Shown: piece by piece, positions 8,097 to 17,432 of the stretch
Position numbering within the stretch: the stretch's first letter is position 1
Layout: every line of letters starts with the position of its first letter
Source: Candidatus Saccharimonadota bacterium
GTDB taxonomy: Bacteria > Patescibacteriota > Saccharimonadia > Saccharimonadales > Saccharimonadaceae
Direction of reading: 5' to 3'
DNA: 64,000 bases
Assembly: GCA_017432025.1 (NCBI GenBank)
Contig: JAFRJX010000006.1
Location: 1-64,000, forward strand
Notes under the pieces: generated by a model
Seen by the model: only the letters and a program-made list of their open reading frames with translations
The model's database searches: none
Told to the model about the DNA's origin: nothing
Translations under genes and position numbers: made by a program

Positions 8097-11039
8097 ATGG
8101 ACGATAGGTCTAAACCGGCGTCGAGGAATGATATTCCCAAGGTTGACGCGGCTAATAACGAAGCCGCGAGGGGTTTGCGTGCGGTTGAAGCTGGCGCAAC
8201 TTCGGATAAGCCGGAAGAGACTGGAGATAATCTTGATGCGAACCGTGCAAATGAAGAAGCCGCGAATGGCTATTATACTGGCTCCGGTCGAGACATTGTT
8301 GCTTTTAAAGGTAAGGCAAAAAAGAAGTCTTTTATAAAAGGAAAGGGTCCGATTGGTTTGATTATTGCTCTCATCATGGGTTTTGGTGGGATTTTTTCAA
8401 TGGCGCAATTATTCCAGCCATTTGCTTTAGTCGAGAACTTTCTTGAGATTTTTAATTCGATGCATGTGTCCGTGAACAATCGGTCGGACGCTTTCTTTCG
8501 AATGCAGATGGGCACCGGTAAATATAAGAACCCGATTAAGGGTACACTCTTCCGTGGTGATACGTTTAATATTTCGACTACACAGCGTAATCGATTAGCC
8601 AAGCAGGGCATTGAAGTTGAGGGTTCTGGTGCAAGTACAGTACTAAAATATACGGATGCTTCTGGTAATGTGAAGACAATAACAGCGGCGGAGTTTAAGA
8701 ATGTTTATGCGAGTGATCCGGATTTCTTTGGTAAGTATAATGCCGGCTCGATGACGTGGCGAGGGGCAATCTCGAACTGGTTTGGGGAGATTACGACTAA
8801 ATTCTTACGGAGTAATAAGATTACGAGGAATCTATTTAAGAAATACAAGGATGATGTGGATTCTACGGACGTGGATAGCCCGAGACGGGTCGCGGTTGAT
8901 TTGATGTCGGAGGGGGCTGAAGAAGTTAAAGGTGGCAGAACGACGGGTGCAGAGACGAGGAAACACATGGTTCAGGAATATGACGCGCAGGGCAACCCTA
9001 AGTACAATGCGGACGGAAGTCCGAAGATGGTTTGGGATGGCCAATATGAGTTTACTCATAAGACGGGTACGCTTGATAGTGCGGTGACTTTGAATAGAAC
9101 GACGATTACTGAAGCAGATGTTAAGTCAAAGCTCAAATCGCTCGGTGATAAATACGGTGGGGAAGCGAATACAATTATCAATGTTTCGTGTGGTTTAGCT
9201 AATTTTATCGGTGCAGTAACTTTGATGGTGAATGCTTCAAATATTTTGCAGATTGCTAATCTGACGACCGGTTATCTCGAAGCGATTGATAAGGCAAAGA
9301 TTGGCTATGCAGATAATTCGCCGGTTGAGACACTCACAACTGCCTTGAATGAGCCAAAAGAAAACACTCATAAGGTTTACAGAGGGATTTTTAATAGGGT
9401 TACCGAAGAAACTACTAATGGTACTGCCATGGAAGCGGAGGGAATCGCTAGCCTGTTTGAAAGAAGACGGACGGATTCAAGCGATGCGAGTATTAGAAGC
9501 TTTAACTTTTCAAGTAATACGCAAGGTGTCCTGAAGAATCTTGCTAATAAAATGGCGGGGTCGAATGCTTTTGAAACTTGCGCGATTGCCAAAGTAGCGG
9601 GCAATTTCGTTTCCGGTGCAGCGGAGGCGGCCGAAATGTATGCTTGTGTAGCCGGCTTAATCGGCTCGCTCTTTACGTTGGGTACATCGGCAGCCGCTTG
9701 TTTGCCGTACGTAACAAATAAGATTGGTGACATATTAAAAGCTATTGCAATCGGTACTTTGATTAGCGTTGCCGTGAGTCTTCTTACTCCGGTAGTGGTA
9801 GAGATGCTTTCGAAGGATATTATTAAGGATCTTGGTGGCGAGGATCTAGGTAATGCCTTGGTTTCCGGTGGTAATATTTATATGGGCAATACCCATCGTG
9901 CAAATGGTGGATCGTTAGCAAACTTGCAGAAATATACGGAATTTGCATTAGCTAGACAAGATGTGATTGCGGAAACGGCAAAGTATGAGCGCATGAAGAG
10001 GAGTCCATTTGACGTAACGTCGAAGTATACATTTATGGGGACGTTGCTTACGCAGATGATGTCGTTCTTGTCTAGTACGTCGCTTCTTGGAGTGGTTTCG
10101 ACTACAAGTTCGGTGGTAGGATCTTCGATTGTGGCGCTTTCGCCAACGGCGAGTGCGGCGGCAGTGGTTGAAACATTGCCGGCACCGGATGAATTTAAGG
10201 AACTATGTCCGTATCTTGATTCAATTGGTGCAGTAGGCGATGCGTACTGCAACCCGTATTCAATTACGGATATCTCAACAATTGAAGAGGATCCGGCGGA
10301 ATTTGTGAATATTTTGGATGCACAGGGTAATTTCCTAGACGAAACGACGAGCGATGGTAATGTAAAGATTAATGCCGGCTCGGATTTAGCTAAATACATC
10401 TTGTTCTGTGACAATCGTGCATCTTCATTCGGTTTTGCTGACCAGAATATTTCAAACCAGATTGCAACCTTTGCGAACGTTGATACGGGTAGGACTTTTG
10501 CTGATTCGTTTAGTAATGCAGCCCTTGGCGCGATCCCGGCCGTGGGTGATATCATTGATATTGTACAGAACTCGCAAGTACTGCTGCATATGGGCTATAT
10601 CAGCGGCGAGTCGTGTGTGGCTGGTAATGAACAGATTTCTGCCATGGCTCCAACTTGGGAAACCGCGAAGAATTATCAGAGATTTATCGAAGATCAGTCT
10701 TTGTCTGAATCGATGGGTTTAATTGAAAAGTCGGCCGTTTCGGTGTTCCTTGATGAATACTACGAAAAGAATCCACTCGATAATTCGTATGAAGGCATTA
10801 TGGCGAGATACACTGGTCTTGATAAAGATACTGTTGTTGCAGTGCTTGATATCGTTGATTATGGTAACTACATTGCGAATTACGATCCGTCCACTCGTCA
10901 TCAATTTGGCGAGCCAGAAGTGGTAATGCCAGACAAAATCCTCTTTGACACAGAAAACTATGTCGCCGAAGAGCCAGCCATCATTCTGATGAACGCAATC
11001 TCATTTGCCGATGTTAGAAACCGCAGTTTTGTAGTATAA
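8097..11039 (+). CDS. 980-aa multi-pass membrane protein, unknown function
   Basis: Not recognised. About 75 hydrophilic residues (with Asn/Glu-rich stretches and a KAKKKSFIKGKG basic patch) precede the first transmembrane helix at about 83-105. A long soluble region follows. Further hydrophobic segments lie at about 360-395, 500-580 (small-residue-rich, likely two or three helices) and 650-695. The C-terminal 280 residues are soluble, with scattered cysteines. The size and layout recall large envelope or secretion-machine proteins, but I see no VirB-type or transporter motif and do not assign one. The gene is transcribed alone from a leaderless promoter, and its stop codon lies inside the -10 box of pheS. 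Confidence 0.85.
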   Translation: MDDRSKPASRNDIPKVDAANNEAARGLRAVEAGATSDKPEETGDNLDANRANEEAANGYYTGSGRDIVAFKGKAKKKSFIKGKGPIGLIIALIMGFGGIFSMAQLFQPFALVENFLEIFNSMHVSVNNRSDAFFRMQMGTGKYKNPIKGTLFRGDTFNISTTQRNRLAKQGIEVEGSGASTVLKYTDASGNVKTITAAEFKNVYASDPDFFGKYNAGSMTWRGAISNWFGEITTKFLRSNKITRNLFKKYKDDVDSTDVDSPRRVAVDLMSEGAEEVKGGRTTGAETRKHMVQEYDAQGNPKYNADGSPKMVWDGQYEFTHKTGTLDSAVTLNRTTITEADVKSKLKSLGDKYGGEANTIINVSCGLANFIGAVTLMVNASNILQIANLTTGYLEAIDKAKIGYADNSPVETLTTALNEPKENTHKVYRGIFNRVTEETTNGTAMEAEGIASLFERRRTDSSDASIRSFNFSSNTQGVLKNLANKMAGSNAFETCAIAKVAGNFVSGAAEAAEMYACVAGLIGSLFTLGTSAAACLPYVTNKIGDILKAIAIGTLISVAVSLLTPVVVEMLSKDIIKDLGGEDLGNALVSGGNIYMGNTHRANGGSLANLQKYTEFALARQDVIAETAKYERMKRSPFDVTSKYTFMGTLLTQMMSFLSSTSLLGVVSTTSSVVGSSIVALSPTASAAAVVETLPAPDEFKELCPYLDSIGAVGDAYCNPYSITDISTIEEDPAEFVNILDAQGNFLDETTSDGNVKINAGSDLAKYILFCDNRASSFGFADQNISNQIATFANVDTGRTFADSFSNAALGAIPAVGDIIDIVQNSQVLLHMGYISGESCVAGNEQISAMAPTWETAKNYQRFIEDQSLSESMGLIEKSAVSVFLDEYYEKNPLDNSYEGIMARYTGLDKDTVVAVLDIVDYGNYIANYDPSTRHQFGEPEVVMPDKILFDTENYVAEEPAIILMNAISFADVRNRSFVV

Positions 11040-11040
11040 T
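11035..11040 (+). promoter_or_regulatory. -10 box of pheST overlapping the upstream stop codon
   Basis: TATAAT contains the TAA stop (11037-11039) of the 980-residue gene and ends seven bases before the pheS ATG. No Shine-Dalgarno is present, so a leaderless pheST message is predicted. Confidence 0.65.
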
Positions 11041-11047
11041 AATATAT

Positions 11048-12004
11048 ATGGAAGAGTTGGAGAAATTAAAGCTCGAACTAAAGAGCTTAAATAGCGAATA
11101 CGCTAAAATAAAAGACGTTCCGGCCGAGAAGCGTGGCGAGTTTGGTCGTGAATTAAACGCCAAGAAAAATGCAATATTAGAAAAGATTAAACAAGCGGAA
11201 GAGGCTTTGCTCGATGCGGATGTGGTGCCACTAGATATTACGGCGCCTTGTTCTAGCAATGAACCTTTGCCAGAAGTCTATTCGGTATTTCAAGGTTCCG
11301 AACACCCACTGATGACCGAACTAGATCGTGTCACTGAAATCTACCAACTCATGGGTTTTGACGTAGTCGAATCCCGCCAACTTGATGATGAATTTCATAT
11401 GTTTGATAGCTTAAATTTCGCCAAAGAACATCCAGCTCGCGACGGTTATGATACTTTCCGAACCGAAGAAGGTTTAATCCCACCAGCTCATACTTCCACG
11501 ATGCAACACCGCGTATTAAAAGCCTACAGGCATAATTTAGACGAAGGTAAAGATATTGCTGTAGTGGTGCCAGGGCGTGTGTATCGCAATGAGGATGTCG
11601 ATGCAACGCACGAGCATACTTTCTATCAATGTGAGGGCGTGTTCGTTTCAAAAGATTGTACACTTGGTAATATGCTCGGAATTCTCCGTGAATTCTTTGA
11701 GAAATATTATGAGCAGAAGTTAATTATTCGCACCCAGCCAGGCTACTTCCCATTTACGGAGCCATCACTCGAATTTATGATTGAGAAACCAAAATCACTC
11801 GGTGGTAAAAAAGGTGACTTCCTCGAAATGTTGGGATGTGGCATGATTCATCCAAATGTATTAAAGATGGCCGGCATTGATCCGACTAAATACCACGGCT
11901 TCGCATGGGGCGGCGGAATTGACCGCCTAGTGATGCTCCGGTACGGACTGAAAGACGTGCGCCATTTTGAATCTGGTAACCTTAATTTCTTGAAGGAGTT
12001 TTAA
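11048..12004 (+). CDS. pheS: phenylalanyl-tRNA synthetase alpha subunit
   Basis: Catalytic subunit of the alpha2-beta2 class II enzyme that charges tRNA-Phe. A coiled-coil N-terminus (about 1-60) leads into the catalytic core: motif 2 around GRVYRNEDVDATHEHTFYQ and motif 3 around GFAWGGGIDRLVMLRYG near the C-terminus. At 318 residues it is slightly short for the family, mainly in the N-terminal arm. It starts directly behind the TATAAT box, and pheT follows immediately. Confidence 0.97.
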   Translation: MEELEKLKLELKSLNSEYAKIKDVPAEKRGEFGRELNAKKNAILEKIKQAEEALLDADVVPLDITAPCSSNEPLPEVYSVFQGSEHPLMTELDRVTEIYQLMGFDVVESRQLDDEFHMFDSLNFAKEHPARDGYDTFRTEEGLIPPAHTSTMQHRVLKAYRHNLDEGKDIAVVVPGRVYRNEDVDATHEHTFYQCEGVFVSKDCTLGNMLGILREFFEKYYEQKLIIRTQPGYFPFTEPSLEFMIEKPKSLGGKKGDFLEMLGCGMIHPNVLKMAGIDPTKYHGFAWGGGIDRLVMLRYGLKDVRHFESGNLNFLKEF

Positions 12005-14296
12005 ATGTTAATTTCACTAAATTGGCTCAAAAAATATGTTAAAATTCCGGTTTCTGATGAGGAATTAATTCGTTTGATTGGCGCAAGACTTGTAGAAGTT
12101 GAGGGTGTTGTAGATGAATCGCACAAATATGATGGTATTAAAATTGTACGCGTCGAGACGGCAGAGAAAATTGAAGGTACACATTTAACGCTTTGCATGG
12201 TAAATGATGGTTCGGCAGAGCTGACGCAAGTTCTTTGTGGTGCCCCGAACGTGCGCGAGGGAATGCTCGCGGCTTGGATTGCGCCAGGTGCGACTGTACC
12301 AGCTAGTGTGCATGAAGATGCGCCGTTTGTGATTGGTACGCGTAAAATGCTTGGTAAATATGATTCGCATGGTATGCTCGCGGCGCCGGATGAACTTGAT
12401 CTTGGTGACCTTCATGATGGTATCGCAGAAATTGATCCAGAAATGGCAAAGCCAGGTGATAAATTCGCAGACATTTTTGAGCTTAATGATAAGATTCTCG
12501 AAATCGAGAACAAGTCTCTCACACATCGTCCGGATACATTTGGTTTAATTGGTTTTGCTCGCGAAGTTGCAGGGATTTTAGGCCAAAAATTCGAAGAGCC
12601 GGAAGTGAAAACTGAGCTAGAAACTACTGGTGATATTAAGATTGAAGTCGATGAAAATGTCTGCGGCCGTTATACGGCGGTAGTGCTCGAAAAACACGGT
12701 GAGATTAAGAAGAAGTATTTATCATTACAGGATGCTTATCTCGCGAAGGCCGGCATGCGTCCAATCGACCCGATTGTGGATGCGACGAACTATTTGATGC
12801 TTCTAACTGGCCAGCCATTGCACGCTTTTGACTACGATAAGTTCGTAGCTGTGGGTGGCGCAAAAGAACCAAAGATTATTGTGCGCCTTGCTAAGAATGG
12901 TGAGAAACTGACCTTGCTTGACGGCAAAGACATCGAATTGAACGAAAATGACATCGTGATTACGAGCAACAATGTGCCAGTGGCACTCGCTGGTGCGATG
13001 GGTGGCGCTTCAACGATGATTGATGAGAATACTAAAAACATCATTTTGGAGTCGGCGACCTTTAGTTTGTACAACCTTCGTAAAACTCAGATGGCACATG
13101 GTATTTTTTCGGAAGCAATTACGAGATTCACGAAGGGCCAACCGGCATACCAAACTATAGCTGTGGCTGGTGAATGTGCTGAGATGTTGAAGGATGGGTT
13201 TAAGGTCGTGGCCGTGTCGGATTGCTATCCAAAACCGGAGAAAGCGCCGGTGGTAGAAATTGCGACAAGCGAGATTAATAATCTGCTTGGTACGGATTAT
13301 TCAAATGATTTGATTAAGAAGACTTTAACGAATGTTTCGTTCGAAGTGTCTGGTGATGCAAACCTCAAAGTGACGGCTCCGGCTTGGCGTACGGACATTC
13401 ATATCAAGGAAGATATTACTGAGGAAGTAGGTAGATTACTTGGTTATGATAATATTGCGCCGGTTCTGCCGAAGCATGGTACTGCTACGCCAAGTAAACT
13501 ATTTAAGTTGAAGAGTTTCTCACGTAAAACCTTAAAAGAATTTGGCGCAAATGAAGTTCTAACTTATAGTTTCGTAAGTGAGAGGCTACTTGAGAATGCT
13601 GGACTTGATACGAAGAATTCATATAAGATTGTGAATTCGATTAGTCCAGAATTACAATTAGTCCGTCAATCATTGATTCCGAGCTTGCTGGATAAAGCAC
13701 ATATGAATCAGAAGATTCCATTTGATAAGTTCGCACTCTTTGAGATGAATAAGATTTATCGCAAGGATTGGGGCATGGACGAGGAAGATGTGCCAACTGA
13801 AAAGACGAATATCGCGCTCGTACTAGCGGAACGCAAAACCACTGGTGACGCATATTACAAAGCAAAACTGTTCGTTGAAAAGTATTTGGCAAAGCTAAAT
13901 ATCGAGGCAACCTTTAAGCCATTAAAAACAAAGACCGCAGAGGCCTTGCCATTTGAGCCAAAGCGCTCGGCGGAAGTCTGGGTAGGCGATCGGTATCTTG
14001 GTGTGGTCGGCGAATTCAAGACTGTCGTGAAGCGCAATTTCAAATTAGCGGATTATTTGGCTGGATTTGAATTAGATTTACTTGCGATTCTTGAACTCGA
14101 GTCGCCAAAACTAGTTGCAAAGGATTTTGAGATTAAAGACAAGCAAGATTTGACGATTACTTCGACGAAGACTTACGCTGAAGTGCTGGCTGAAGTAAAA
14201 GAGAAATACCCAGAAGCTGAGATTTCGCCGGTCGGAATTTACCAACCGGAGGGCGCCAAAGAAAAGAATATTACTTTCCACCTAGAATTTCGTTAA
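12005..14296 (+). CDS. pheT: phenylalanyl-tRNA synthetase beta subunit
   Basis: This subunit supplies tRNA binding and editing to the PheST enzyme. The order is the N-terminal B1 region, an OB-type tRNA-binding domain (about 40-155), the B3/B4 editing domain (about 210-390, with GRYTAVVL and the DATNYLMLLTGQPLHAFD stretch), B5, the catalytic-like fold with RQSLIPSLL, and a C-terminal anticodon-binding (FDX-ACB) domain. The 763-residue length is normal. It starts one base after the pheS stop and is preceded by AAGGAG. The pair is a two-gene operon. Confidence 0.97.
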   Translation: MLISLNWLKKYVKIPVSDEELIRLIGARLVEVEGVVDESHKYDGIKIVRVETAEKIEGTHLTLCMVNDGSAELTQVLCGAPNVREGMLAAWIAPGATVPASVHEDAPFVIGTRKMLGKYDSHGMLAAPDELDLGDLHDGIAEIDPEMAKPGDKFADIFELNDKILEIENKSLTHRPDTFGLIGFAREVAGILGQKFEEPEVKTELETTGDIKIEVDENVCGRYTAVVLEKHGEIKKKYLSLQDAYLAKAGMRPIDPIVDATNYLMLLTGQPLHAFDYDKFVAVGGAKEPKIIVRLAKNGEKLTLLDGKDIELNENDIVITSNNVPVALAGAMGGASTMIDENTKNIILESATFSLYNLRKTQMAHGIFSEAITRFTKGQPAYQTIAVAGECAEMLKDGFKVVAVSDCYPKPEKAPVVEIATSEINNLLGTDYSNDLIKKTLTNVSFEVSGDANLKVTAPAWRTDIHIKEDITEEVGRLLGYDNIAPVLPKHGTATPSKLFKLKSFSRKTLKEFGANEVLTYSFVSERLLENAGLDTKNSYKIVNSISPELQLVRQSLIPSLLDKAHMNQKIPFDKFALFEMNKIYRKDWGMDEEDVPTEKTNIALVLAERKTTGDAYYKAKLFVEKYLAKLNIEATFKPLKTKTAEALPFEPKRSAEVWVGDRYLGVVGEFKTVVKRNFKLADYLAGFELDLLAILELESPKLVAKDFEIKDKQDLTITSTKTYAEVLAEVKEKYPEAEISPVGIYQPEGAKEKNITFHLEFR

Positions 14297-14298
14297 CA

Positions 14299-14327
14299 TT
14301 GCAAAAATAAAACGTTTATGTTAATAT
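14299..14327 (+). promoter_or_regulatory. leaderless promoter of ftsE
   Basis: TTGCAA (14299-14304), a 17-base spacer and TAATAT (14322-14327). The ftsE ATG follows six bases later, with no ribosome site. Confidence 0.6.
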
Positions 14328-14333
14328 CAAGTT

Positions 14334-15107
14334 ATGATTTTGCTTGATAGCGTAACTAAGACGTATCCTGGCGATCATAAGCCAGCGCTTGATTCGGTGT
14401 CGCTCCATATCGAGCCGAACGAGTTCGTGTTTTTAGTAGGTAAATCAGGCGCCGGTAAGTCAACTCTCATGAAGATGATTACCAAAGAGGAGACACCGGA
14501 TTCTGGTAAGATTATTATTGGTGGAATTGATCTTGATTATGTGAAGAAGCGCCACATTCCAGGCTATCGCAGACGTCTAGGCGTCGTGTTCCAGGACTTT
14601 AAGCTTTTGCCGCGCCGTACTGTTTACGAAAATGTGGCATTTGCACTTGAGATTGCCGGTATGAGCGGTAAGGAAATTCGTAAGACGGTACCGAAGGTTC
14701 TCGAACTGGTAGACCTTACTGACCAATCGAAGAAATTCCCGGCTCAACTTTCTGGTGGCCAAAGGCAACGTGTGGGCATTGCGCGCTCGGTCGCAAGGCA
14801 ACCAAAAATTTTGATTGCAGACGAGCCGACTGCGAATCTCGATAAGCTGACGACCGAGGAAATTATTCAACTTCTAAAGAAGATCAATGATTTTGGTACA
14901 ACAATTCTGGTGACAACGCACAACGAAAACATTGTGAATACTTTGCAGAAGCGTGTGGTGACGATGAAAGATGGTAGGATTGTAGCCGATCAGAAGAATG
15001 GCGGCATTTATAAACTTGATGAAACTCCAAGACCGAAATTGACTAGAAACATGATGCAAGCGCCGGGGCACGCACTAAAACAAAGACCTAGAAGGGTAAT
15101 TCAATAA
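14334..15107 (+). CDS. ftsE: cell division ATP-binding protein FtsE
   Basis: ABC ATPase that pairs with FtsX to activate a cell-wall hydrolase during division. Walker A (GKSGAGKST, about 38-46), the signature LSGGQRQRVGIARS (about 139-152) and Walker B with ILIADEPTANLD (about 161-172) are intact, and an H-loop reads VTTHNE. The 257-residue length includes a basic C-terminal tail. Its stop codon overlaps the ftsX start in TAATG, as expected for an equimolar partner. Confidence 0.93.
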   Translation: MILLDSVTKTYPGDHKPALDSVSLHIEPNEFVFLVGKSGAGKSTLMKMITKEETPDSGKIIIGGIDLDYVKKRHIPGYRRRLGVVFQDFKLLPRRTVYENVAFALEIAGMSGKEIRKTVPKVLELVDLTDQSKKFPAQLSGGQRQRVGIARSVARQPKILIADEPTANLDKLTTEEIIQLLKKINDFGTTILVTTHNENIVNTLQKRVVTMKDGRIVADQKNGGIYKLDETPRPKLTRNMMQAPGHALKQRPRRVIQ

Positions 15108-16174
15108 TGGTGGGAAACAAAGAAAAGAAGATTAAAGAGCCAAAGGTAAAGGACGAAATCAAGGAACCAAAAAACCTAAAAAAAGCCGCAAAGAACGGCT
15201 TAAAGGTTATGCGAAAAACTCGCAGACGTCATCCGCTTCGCGAAGAAGGCCGCATTATTAAATATGGCACCAAGGGCTTTGCGAGAAACTTTTGGTTATC
15301 TTCAGCGGCCACGGTGGTGATGTCGATTACGCTTATTATTTTGTTTGTGACGGTAGTCGCAAGCGTGATTCTTACCAACACCGCTGATATGATGCGCGAC
15401 AAGATTGATATTACGATTTATTTCAAGCCGGAAACGACGCGCGAAGATCTCGATACGCTTACCGAAACAATTTCGGCGGATAGCAACACTAAGAGTGTTG
15501 TGACGGCGGATTCAAAAGAAGAATACGAAAAGTTCGTGGCAGAGAATGCCGGTAGCGAGGAAATCATTAATGTACTCGATGATGAAATGAAAGCTTTGAT
15601 GATTTCAAAGATGCAGGCGACGATGCGTATTAAGGTTTATAATGTCGATAATCTTGATAGCATTAAATACATTGTCGAAAATGATGAATTGTTCGTAAAG
15701 TTAGTGGATGAAGAAAAGCAACCGACTTACGATGTAAACCAGGTGGAAATTGCTACGATTACGTCTTGGGCGAGAATTGCTAGGACTGGTGGCATTATTC
15801 TCGCGGCAGTGTTTCTCGTAATCTCGATTTTGATTATCTTTAGCACAATTCGTATGGCAATTTTCTCACGTCGTGAAGAGATTTACATGATGAAACTCGT
15901 GGGTGCTGATAAAAGATTTATCCGTGGGCCATTTCTAGTCGAGGCGGAGATTTGTGGTGTGCTCGCTGGTCTTATCGCTGCATCAGCCAGCTACTTTGGC
16001 TTTATGTGGCTCGCACCGAAACTGGCTGGATATGGTATTAACGTTGACGAAATTTTAGGAATACTCCAATCGAGTAAGCTAGTACTAATGTTCTTGATCT
16101 TTGTTGGACTTGGTATTATTATTGGCCGTATTTCATCTCGTCTCGCCGTGTCGAAGTATCTTCACAAAGCTTGA
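15107..16174 (+). CDS. ftsX: cell division permease FtsX
   Basis: Membrane partner of FtsE. A long Lys-rich cytoplasmic N-terminus (about 1-60) precedes helix 1 (about 68-92). A large extracellular domain (about 93-220) normally binds the hydrolase. Three helices follow (about 225-250, 280-310, 325-345), with the conserved FtsX stretch EEIYMMKLVGADKRFI between the second and third. The start codon overlaps the ftsE stop. The next gene, a secreted coiled-coil CHAP protein, is the predicted hydrolase that FtsX controls. Confidence 0.92.
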   Translation: MVGNKEKKIKEPKVKDEIKEPKNLKKAAKNGLKVMRKTRRRHPLREEGRIIKYGTKGFARNFWLSSAATVVMSITLIILFVTVVASVILTNTADMMRDKIDITIYFKPETTREDLDTLTETISADSNTKSVVTADSKEEYEKFVAENAGSEEIINVLDDEMKALMISKMQATMRIKVYNVDNLDSIKYIVENDELFVKLVDEEKQPTYDVNQVEIATITSWARIARTGGIILAAVFLVISILIIFSTIRMAIFSRREEIYMMKLVGADKRFIRGPFLVEAEICGVLAGLIAASASYFGFMWLAPKLAGYGINVDEILGILQSSKLVLMFLIFVGLGIIIGRISSRLAVSKYLHKA

Positions 16175-16180
16175 CGTTTA

Positions 16181-16189
16181 TGCTATAAT
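16181..16189 (+). promoter_or_regulatory. leaderless extended -10 promoter
   Basis: TGCTATAAT lies just after the ftsX stop and six bases before the ATG at 16196. TTCACA (16161-16166) at a 17-base spacing, inside ftsX, can be the -35. Confidence 0.7.
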
Positions 16190-16195
16190 GTAAGC

Positions 16196-17398
16196 ATGAG
16201 AACTATCTCTAAAACAAAAATCACAACAAAAACTCTTCTCGGCGTTATAGTTGTAATACTCTTTGCTATTCCGGTAGTAGTCGATTTTATCATGGTGAAA
16301 GATGTTGATGGTATTTCGCTGGCTTGTAGTCAAAGCCCAGAATGTCGTGCGGCGGCTGAGCGTGAAGCGCAAGCGAATAAGAATGCGGCAGCAGCGAGCA
16401 ATTCGGCTAACATGTTCCAATTAAAGGTGTTAGAACTTAATTCTCAGATTGCTTCAATGCAACGTCAGATTGCTGATACGGCTGCTCAGGTGGAAGATTT
16501 GAAGGTGCAAATTAAGAAGACTGAAGAGAAGCTGGCCGATGAGCAGGATGCTTTGGCGGAGCTTCTCATTAATATGCATTTTGAAAGCGATGCGGAACCA
16601 ATTACGATTTTGGCAGGGGCTAGCTCGATTTCTGATCTTTCTGAGAAGATGGCAAGAAACGAAGTAGTGAAGCAGCAAATCACTGCGACGGCTGAAAAGA
16701 TTAAGGAACAGAAAGCGAAATTGGAAGAGGACAAGGCAAGAGTCGAACAACTCTTGGCGCAACAACAAGCCTCGAAAAATCAGCTCGTGGCAGCGCGTGC
16801 GGAGCAACAGGCTTTGGTTGTAAAATATGAGAACGATGCCGCAGCTTACGAAGCACAGGCCAAGAAGGCGCTCGCAGAAAAGATTGCGGCTGAGGAAAAG
16901 TATCAGCGTGAGCACCCGGAAATGTTCGGCCAAGGTCAGGTTTACACCGGTGCTAACACTTATCCATGGCAGGGCAACTGTCCAAGTCAGATGGATCAAT
17001 ACTACACGATTTATGGTGGTCAATATATTGGTGGTTATGTCTGCGAATGTACGAGTTATGCTGGTTGGAAAGCCTACGAAGCAACGGCTGGTAACGTGGC
17101 AATTGCTTGGTGGGGCAACGCGAAGAGCTGGGCACAAAGCGCAAGAAACGCTGGCTTTAGAGTAGATCATAACCCGTCCGCTTATTCGATTGGCCAGAGT
17201 GGTAATCCAGGCGATTACGGTACTGGTCACGTGTTCTGGGTAGAAAGCGTAAATGCAGATGGCTCGGTGAATATTACGGAATATAACAACTGGTGGTCTA
17301 CTGGTAAATTAACTGGTTCTTACCACGTGGGTGATTTCGGTGCGCAAACCTTGTCAGCGTCAGAAGCTAGGAAATATAACTATATTCACGTTCGTTAA
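16196..17398 (+). CDS. PcsB-like peptidoglycan hydrolase (coiled coil plus CHAP domain)
   Basis: Secreted murein hydrolase. An N-terminal hydrophobic export segment (about 10-33) is followed by a long coiled coil (about 65-240, Gln/Lys/Glu/Ala-rich) and a C-terminal CHAP amidase/endopeptidase domain (about 255-400). The CHAP catalytic cysteine is in CECTSYAGW, the histidine in GTGHVFWVES, and a polar third residue lies in ITEYNNWW. This is the architecture of PcsB/CwlO-type enzymes, which are inactive until the coiled coil is engaged by FtsEX. Its place right behind ftsEX, with its own leaderless promoter, supports that role. Confidence 0.92.
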   Translation: MRTISKTKITTKTLLGVIVVILFAIPVVVDFIMVKDVDGISLACSQSPECRAAAEREAQANKNAAAASNSANMFQLKVLELNSQIASMQRQIADTAAQVEDLKVQIKKTEEKLADEQDALAELLINMHFESDAEPITILAGASSISDLSEKMARNEVVKQQITATAEKIKEQKAKLEEDKARVEQLLAQQQASKNQLVAARAEQQALVVKYENDAAAYEAQAKKALAEKIAAEEKYQREHPEMFGQGQVYTGANTYPWQGNCPSQMDQYYTIYGGQYIGGYVCECTSYAGWKAYEATAGNVAIAWWGNAKSWAQSARNAGFRVDHNPSAYSIGQSGNPGDYGTGHVFWVESVNADGSVNITEYNNWWSTGKLTGSYHVGDFGAQTLSASEARKYNYIHVR

Positions 17399-17417
17399 TG
17401 TTATTTTAAACTGGCTG

Positions 17418-17426
17418 TGCTATAAT
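17418..17426 (+). promoter_or_regulatory. leaderless extended -10 promoter
   Basis: TGCTATAAT at 17418-17426, six bases before the ATG at 17433. No clear -35 box; the extended -10 may compensate. Confidence 0.65.
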
Positions 17427-17432
17427 TAGATA

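Noticed and set aside
9878-10555. A 225-codon minus-strand frame inside the 980-aa gene
   Set aside because: No start signals, and its composition mirrors the sense codons.
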